Shown here: one piece after another, positions 59,841 to 64,000 of the stretch | Layout of the letters: each line of letters opens with the position of its first letter | Position numbering within the stretch: the first letter of the stretch is position 1 | Assembly: GCF_937770335.1 (NCBI RefSeq) | Contig: NZ_CALJHY010000011.1 | Coordinates: 248,001 to 312,000 of the forward strand | Direction of reading: 5' to 3' | DNA from: an uncultured Glaciecola sp. | Lineage (GTDB): Bacteria; Pseudomonadota; Gammaproteobacteria; Enterobacterales; Alteromonadaceae | DNA: 64,000 bases | Program-made: the position numbers and the translations under genes | Notes under the pieces: generated by a model | The model's database searches: none | What the model saw: the letters and a program-made list of their open reading frames with translations, nothing else | Told to the model about the DNA's origin: nothing

Positions 59841-61543
59841 CTTCCAGCCCTCACTAACTTAATGCGTGCTTGCGTTGATTTATTGATAAAGTTATCAACC
59901 CCAGAGTCAAAATCAATTGCCCATGCACTCTGAGAGCCACTCTCGTTGATACCATCAACATTAGGCATAAAGGTCCAATACCACAAAGGAGAGTCAGGGC
60001 TAGCTGTGCCCATATCAGGAAAGTAGTCGCTTTCAATTAGTGGGGGCTGTAACTTGCCAAAATGAACAAGCGATAAAAGTTCACTATGACTGGCTAGTCT
60101 CCAATCAAAAAAACCACATAGACCTTGTGCATTTACGGCATCTACAAATGCCTGCGTATTGCAATTACCGGACGAAAGATTGCAAGCACTACTACCCATA
60201 TTTACGTCACCTGCAAATCCACCGTTTTCAGCCAATGAATACCAGGTAAAGACCTGCTCAACAGCATGTAAATCATCGATAACATCAGTCTTATTCTCCC
60301 AAATCAATCCGGTGACATTGTCGCGAACACAACTCCAATCTATTGTGTTTTGGTCAACCTCATCACCATTTTGATTTAAACGCGTGAAATCGAATCCGAG
60401 CTCTCCCCTACCTGCTTTATCTGAAAAGCCACTGCTGGCGATACGATCGTATCCGTTGTGGGCATCCTGACCAGCAAATTCTCCTTGATAAGTAACAAGA
60501 TTGCTATTATTGCTAGCGTTTAAGCTAACACCTGTATCGTTGAGAGTTGTCTTCGTTTGTGGTTCAACCAACATTGTCTGCATTTTAGTCCGCTGATTCC
60601 CATAACTATCTGTGATGGAAAGCTGATAAACAATTTCTGTTTGCTGATAAACCAACGGAGCAATGCTGAACGTTTTTATTGCATTAGCGTCACCAATAAT
60701 AGGCGCTAACAGAGAGTCTGACGACCAAAGCACTGAAAATGGCTCAGCGTTTCTCGCTATGCTTGAAGCTTGGCCGCTCAGTGATAATAGTTCACCAGAA
60801 AAAACAGTGTGAACTGGTCCAATAGATAACTCCGGAATAGTTTCAGACTCACTTAATAATCGAAGCGTTTTATCTACGCTTGAGATTGCTCCCTCTTGAT
60901 CAGTCACCTGCAAGCGCATAGTAATATCGATCGATTGGGCCAGTATAGGAGTCTCAAAAATGAAATTTGCTGATGTTAAAATTCTTCCCGCTAATACATC
61001 AGGTCCGGCAATTTGTTGCCAAAGAAAGGCAGATATTGGTGCATTGGAGGTTTGCGGGTCGCTATCACTACTTGAGCTGCCGTCGAGGGTTACGTTAGTT
61101 AATATTGGATAACTATCAATTTCATAAAGGTCGATACTAGGGGCAAGTATTACCGCGGTGGGGAGTGCATTCACTGGCTTCACACTCATCGTAATATTGT
61201 CTACGCCCGTCGTTCCATTGCTATCAGTAGCGGTTAATGTAAGTACATAATCCGTTATCTGAGTTACGCTAGGTGAAGTTACTGTAGAGGCTGCTACTTC
61301 TGCCGATGCATCAGCTTGTGCAAAGACTAAGGTTGGCACCGAACTCCAAGCGTAGGTGATACCACCAGCGGTGCTGGTTGCAATGCCATCGATGCTGACA
61401 ATTACCTGCTCGTTAACCTCTATATTTAGCCCCGCATTTACCAACACTGTCTGGGTTTGGGGCTGTTCGGCATCGCTTCCACAACCTGAAGCTGCAAAGA
61501 TAGCTATTGATAAAAATAAATATTTAGAAAGTTGATTCATCAC
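59837..61543 (-). CDS. PKD-like repeat lipoprotein with C-terminal DUF1566 domain
   Basis: A 568-residue surface lipoprotein. The lipobox is AASGC (Cys21). Residues 30-330 hold about three Ig/PKD-like beta domains (QTVLVNAGLNIEVNEQVIVS; VTLDGSSSSDSDPQTSNAPI; VFSGELLSLSGQASS). The C-terminal third is a DUF1566 domain (NVTGLIWENKTDVIDDLHAV, DWRLASHSELLSLVHFGKLQ, ARIKLVRAGR). The extended repeats would hold the DUF1566 head away from the membrane. It is paired with a short DUF1566 protein downstream, overlapping by 4 nt. Ligand unknown. Confidence 0.82.
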   Translation of the reverse strand: MMNQLSKYLFLSIAIFAASGCGSDAEQPQTQTVLVNAGLNIEVNEQVIVSIDGIATSTAGGITYAWSSVPTLVFAQADASAEVAASTVTSPSVTQITDYVLTLTATDSNGTTGVDNITMSVKPVNALPTAVILAPSIDLYEIDSYPILTNVTLDGSSSSDSDPQTSNAPISAFLWQQIAGPDVLAGRILTSANFIFETPILAQSIDITMRLQVTDQEGAISSVDKTLRLLSESETIPELSIGPVHTVFSGELLSLSGQASSIARNAEPFSVLWSSDSLLAPIIGDANAIKTFSIAPLVYQQTEIVYQLSITDSYGNQRTKMQTMLVEPQTKTTLNDTGVSLNASNNSNLVTYQGEFAGQDAHNGYDRIASSGFSDKAGRGELGFDFTRLNQNGDEVDQNTIDWSCVRDNVTGLIWENKTDVIDDLHAVEQVFTWYSLAENGGFAGDVNMGSSACNLSSGNCNTQAFVDAVNAQGLCGFFDWRLASHSELLSLVHFGKLQPPLIESDYFPDMGTASPDSPLWYWTFMPNVDGINESGSQSAWAIDFDSGVDNFINKSTQARIKLVRAGR

Positions 61544-61653
61544 TTAATACCAGAAACCGTTGAACCTGCAAGCGCAAACAGACACTTACGTTGGAAATAA
61601 TGATTAGAGAACAGCAAGGATTAGACCAACAAGACGAGATCAATAAAAATGTG

Positions 61654-62140
61654 CTAGTTACTAAGCCGATTTGTGTGCTGCATTTCGTTTTGTTGAACTT
61701 GCAAAGCAAGTAGTTGCTTTTTAGCAGTGGCTGCATCGGTCATGTCATAAACCATCATACAAACATGCTCAACCTCACCCGAAGCAGATACTAGTGCGGA
61801 GAATGAAATGTTCTGGTACATAAAAGGTTCAGTGCCCGTGATGGGCCGAAAATTTCTAAACTTAAATAAATAAGGACGCTGTTCCCATGTGACAAATGCG
61901 CGGATACGAAGCTCAAACACTGCTTTTACTTTGCGCCTAAACCATTCTTCAGAAATATCAGGAAACAGTCTTTTGTCTCTCACCTCGCTTGGCAACATTC
62001 CACTATGCGCTTCCACGAAGCCATTCCATAACCTTAATTTCAAAGTTACTATTGAGAACAACAATGCCTACATCGACTGTTTGCAACATGTCCATCATCC
62101 AATGAAATTCTAGTATCTCGTCAAGCGCAGTGTTACTCAT
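61654..62140 (-). pseudogene. PAS-domain protein, frameshifted and lacking an output domain
   Basis: The start MSNTALDEILEFHWMMDMLQ at 62140 leads into a PAS domain. A one-base insertion (GG at 62032-62033 on the forward strand, where one G is expected) shifts the frame at FEIK; the other frame continues LWNGFVEAHSGMLPSEVRD through AFVTWEQRPYLFKFRNFRPI and FMYQN. The protein stops after a short coiled coil (KKQLLALQVQQNEMQHTN). Relatives I know of continue into a GGDEF domain, which is absent. It lies just after a collapsed response-regulator gene, so decay is more likely than a sequencing error, but both are possible. Confidence 0.7.
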
Positions 62141-62143
62141 CGT

Positions 62144-62327
62144 TTAATCCTCTAGCAAATGGGCTAATTTTGAATTCAAAGTATCTAACGAGTCTTCAGT
62201 GAACAATAATATTAAATCACACTGCACATTGTACCCTTCCAAACCATAGCTTAACTCTATAGCTAGTGTTTTTCGCAACTTGCTTTCGAGCTAAAAGGGA
62301 GTCATCACATATTAGGACTAAAATCAT
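62144..62327 (-). pseudogene. Collapsed response regulator-CheX gene (internal deletion)
   Basis: From 62327 the frame reads MILVLICDDSLLARKQVAK, the start of a CheY-type receiver domain with its acidic pair. Within about 60 nt a second frame takes over with KTLAIELSYGLEGYNV, CDLILLFTEDSLDTLNSK and LAHLLED to a TAA at 62144. That is like the last 40 residues of receiver-CheC/CheX fusion proteins of Vibrio and Alteromonas. The whole middle (most of REC and the phosphatase domain) is missing. The junction lies in the GCGAAAAACACT stretch near 62270. I infer an internal deletion plus frame change. Confidence 0.6.
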
Positions 62328-62505
62328 GTATAGGTCTAGTAAAAGTTAAAAGACGGATAAAATTAAGTTGACGTTTACTGGCTTTATGCCTTTTCATTAT
62401 AGGGGCTTAACACAATAATTATTTAGAATCGCCAGCATAATACTCAGCAAAGAAACGTTGTATAACAGCTAATAAAGAGAGTCAATCAGCATTAATAGCA
62501 ACTTA

Positions 62506-63237
62506 CTATGCGAACAATATCGGTAATAACAATGCCGTAAATATGCCATTAAGACACAGGCCTAGAGTAGCAAAAGCACCGCAGGTTTCACTAACGCTTA
62601 AGGCTTTAGATGTACCAATGACGTGAGCTACTGATCCTAACGCTAGTCCTTGCGCATATTCAGAATCAGTTTTGGTGAGTATAATTAACCAAGGTGCAAA
62701 GGTTGCGCCAACAATACCGGTTAGTATGACGATAACGGCGGCGAGTTCAGGTGTGCCGCCAATCAAGTCTGCCGTGCCCATTGCTAAGGGGGTGGTAATA
62801 GACTTTACTAGCATGGTCATTTGAAGTTGTAATGGCGTTTTCAATAAGTAAACAGAAAGCCATGCAATAGTAGGCGCTAAGCTGCCCCCAATGAGTATTG
62901 GCGCTAGCACTCTAAATCCGAGCTGTCTAAGCACCGGCAATTGATTGTACAACGGCACTGCTAATGCCACTGTAGCCGGCCCTAGCAGGAGTTCAAATAG
63001 TGTGATGCCTCGTTTAAATGCCATCACATCTATCTCGGCAAAATGTAAGCCAAAGCCGATAACAAGGGTACTGATGGTTAGTGGATGTAACAATGGATTT
63101 TGATCCAGCCAAAAATACAGCTTTCTACTCAGTAAATACACGCCCAACGTTGCAATTAAACAAGCAAACATAAAAACGTAATTTTGCGACCATAGTGGTG
63201 AAAGCTGGTCAATAAGTTGCTGTAATGCTGACGTCAT
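62506..63237 (-). CDS. lrgB: LrgB/CidB family membrane protein
   Basis: A 243-residue protein with about seven membrane helices of the LrgB family, the partner of LrgA/CidA holin-like proteins. Family motifs include LGPATVALAVPLYNQLP, KSITTPLAMGTADLIGGTPE and GLALGSVAHVIGTSKAL. The pair influences murein hydrolase export and cell lysis in Gram-positives and is linked to pyruvate or glycolate export elsewhere. It overlaps the LrgA gene by 4 nt. About 180 nt of gene-free sequence precedes the collapsed regulator downstream. Confidence 0.93.
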   Translation of the reverse strand: MTSALQQLIDQLSPLWSQNYVFMFACLIATLGVYLLSRKLYFWLDQNPLLHPLTISTLVIGFGLHFAEIDVMAFKRGITLFELLLGPATVALAVPLYNQLPVLRQLGFRVLAPILIGGSLAPTIAWLSVYLLKTPLQLQMTMLVKSITTPLAMGTADLIGGTPELAAVIVILTGIVGATFAPWLIILTKTDSEYAQGLALGSVAHVIGTSKALSVSETCGAFATLGLCLNGIFTALLLPILFA

Positions 63238-63662
63238 AAGCTGGTCTTACTCGTCATTTTTTTACGCTCATTTATCATAGGCTGATTTACTTCTGTAGAG
63301 GCTTTCACCCCTGACAAAATACGCTGGCTCAACCACAATGTAATACCTAAACTAACCAGCGTGCTAAGTAAAACTGCAATAATCAACGCAACATAATACT
63401 GCTCAAACAAGTCGCCATACAACAACACTGAAATGAGTGCGGGTAGCAAAAATAGTCCCATGTGAGCTAACAGTGGGCGAGCAGATTGAGTGATTGCAGC
63501 GGGAACGCCGCCTAATAATAGGAATAAAAGCAGGAGTATAAAGATACCAATAAGCGCGGGGGGTAATGGTATCGTGAAGTAATGAAATAAAAATAACGAA
63601 ATAAAGTAAATACAACACAGTAAAGCGAAACCACATATTCCGCGCACAGAGTTTTTAGTCAT
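63234..63662 (-). CDS. lrgA: LrgA/CidA family holin-like protein
   Basis: A 142-residue protein with four membrane helices typical of LrgA/CidA: ALLCCIYFISLFLFHYFTIP, ALIGIFILLLLFLLLGGV, MGLFLLPALISVLLYGDLF and ALIIAVLLSTLVSLGITLWL. The C-terminus is polar. The conserved PALISVLLY-type motif in helix three fits the family. It is co-translated with lrgB (4-nt overlap). The gene upstream ends only 20 nt away, so it may belong to the same transcript. Confidence 0.92.
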   Translation of the reverse strand: MTKNSVRGICGFALLCCIYFISLFLFHYFTIPLPPALIGIFILLLLFLLLGGVPAAITQSARPLLAHMGLFLLPALISVLLYGDLFEQYYVALIIAVLLSTLVSLGITLWLSQRILSGVKASTEVNQPMINERKKMTSKTSL

Positions 63663-63682
63663 ATTCGAATATCTACTTAATA

Positions 63683-64000
63683 CTAAAAAGTGCTGTCTTG
63701 ATGGACAGTAATGAAGAAATCAGTTCCGGCTTTACTGTAGTCAATTTTATATTCTTTATTATTTAACGTTTGAATAAACAACATGGGACGATAATCGCTG
63801 AAATTGTCCGGAGAGGAAATATCAACCTTCGCCATATCCATCCGCTTTGCTTCCAATTTATTTTCAGGAATTTTACCTTCATAGATTTCAATCTCGTTAT
63901 ACATAACGAGTAACACTGGGTCGCGTCGCCCATTTATAACAAGCAAATCCAGTTTTCTCAATTTATGTATTAACGTATTACGACCGCTAATTAAATATGG
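63683..64000 (-). CDS. Unknown protein (partial, N-terminus off window)
   Basis: The frame is open to the right edge, so only the last 105 codons are visible (reading from ISGRNTLIHKLRKLDLL). It has a short beta-rich pattern (LLVINGRRDPVLLVMYNEIE; YRPMLFIQTLNNKEYKIDYS) and ends in FFITVHQDSTF. I do not recognise the family. No membrane segment or signal is visible in this part. It is on the same strand as lrgAB and stops 20 nt before lrgA. Confidence 0.6.
   Translation of the reverse strand, partial: PYLISGRNTLIHKLRKLDLLVINGRRDPVLLVMYNEIEIYEGKIPENKLEAKRMDMAKVDISSPDNFSDYRPMLFIQTLNNKEYKIDYSKAGTDFFITVHQDSTF

Overview
The window is a gammaproteobacterial chromosome segment, most likely from a marine member of the Alteromonadales (Alteromonadaceae-like). 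The evidence is the gene order bamB-yfgM-hisS-ispG-rodZ-pilW-rlmN-ndk, the trmJ-cysE-iscRSUA-hscBA-fdx block, secDF-yajC-tgt-queA, a leuABCD operon with a leucine attenuator, aceA beside malate synthase G, a gspAB pair, and AT-rich intergenic DNA. I see no rRNA, tRNA, CRISPR array, prophage or insertion sequence. The species assignment is inference from gene content.

Layout. 1-7.6 kb (minus strand): envelope and housekeeping genes. 7.7-15.7 kb (minus): ndk, then the iron-sulfur cluster operon led by trmJ and cysE. 15.9-19.9 kb (minus): a hybrid sensor kinase with a periplasmic propeller. 20.1-20.9 kb (plus): suhB, converging on secF. 21-26.7 kb (minus): queA-tgt-yajC-secD-secF. 27-32.7 kb: a DUF6471 gene divergent from a yjfIJKLMC-type operon (PspA-like coiled coil, K+ channel, DUF2491, DUF350, DUF1190 lipoprotein, GspS-like ATP-grasp ligase). 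32.7-38.9 kb (plus): rhomboid protease, VC0807-like membrane protein, and an Att-type ABC transporter with an AttH-like lipocalin. 39-41.2 kb: htpX and an alkaline phosphatase. 42-47.3 kb (plus): glyoxylate-shunt genes around a LysR regulator. 47.3-52.3 kb (plus): leuL attenuator and leuABCD. 52.4-55.9 kb: an HD-GYP-like protein converging on gspB-gspA. 56-59.3 kb (plus): srmB-rdgB-hemW. 59.3-61.5 kb (minus): two DUF1566 proteins. 61.6-62.3 kb (minus): what looks like a collapsed response-regulator/PAS signalling locus. 62.5-63.7 kb (minus): lrgB-lrgA. The window ends in a partial unknown gene.

The main quality warning concerns about 11.31-17.19 kb. Seven consecutive genes there (iscA, iscU, iscS, iscR, cysE, trmJ and the sensor kinase) are broken by about 24 single-base indels, nearly all in short homopolymers. 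Undoing them restores family-standard proteins: IscA 107 aa and CysE 273 aa, the same lengths as in E. coli. This points to an unpolished sequence patch rather than pseudogenes.

The most interesting biology is: a DUF3391 domain fused to a GspB secretin-assembly factor and facing a degenerate HD-GYP protein that carries the same domain; the yjf-type membrane-stress operon with a K+ channel inserted, an internal terminator and a possible leader peptide; a compact two-state leucine attenuator whose antiterminator arm lies inside the leuL reading frame; two abutting IscR-type operators; and the collapsed response-regulator/CheX locus at 62.2 kb.
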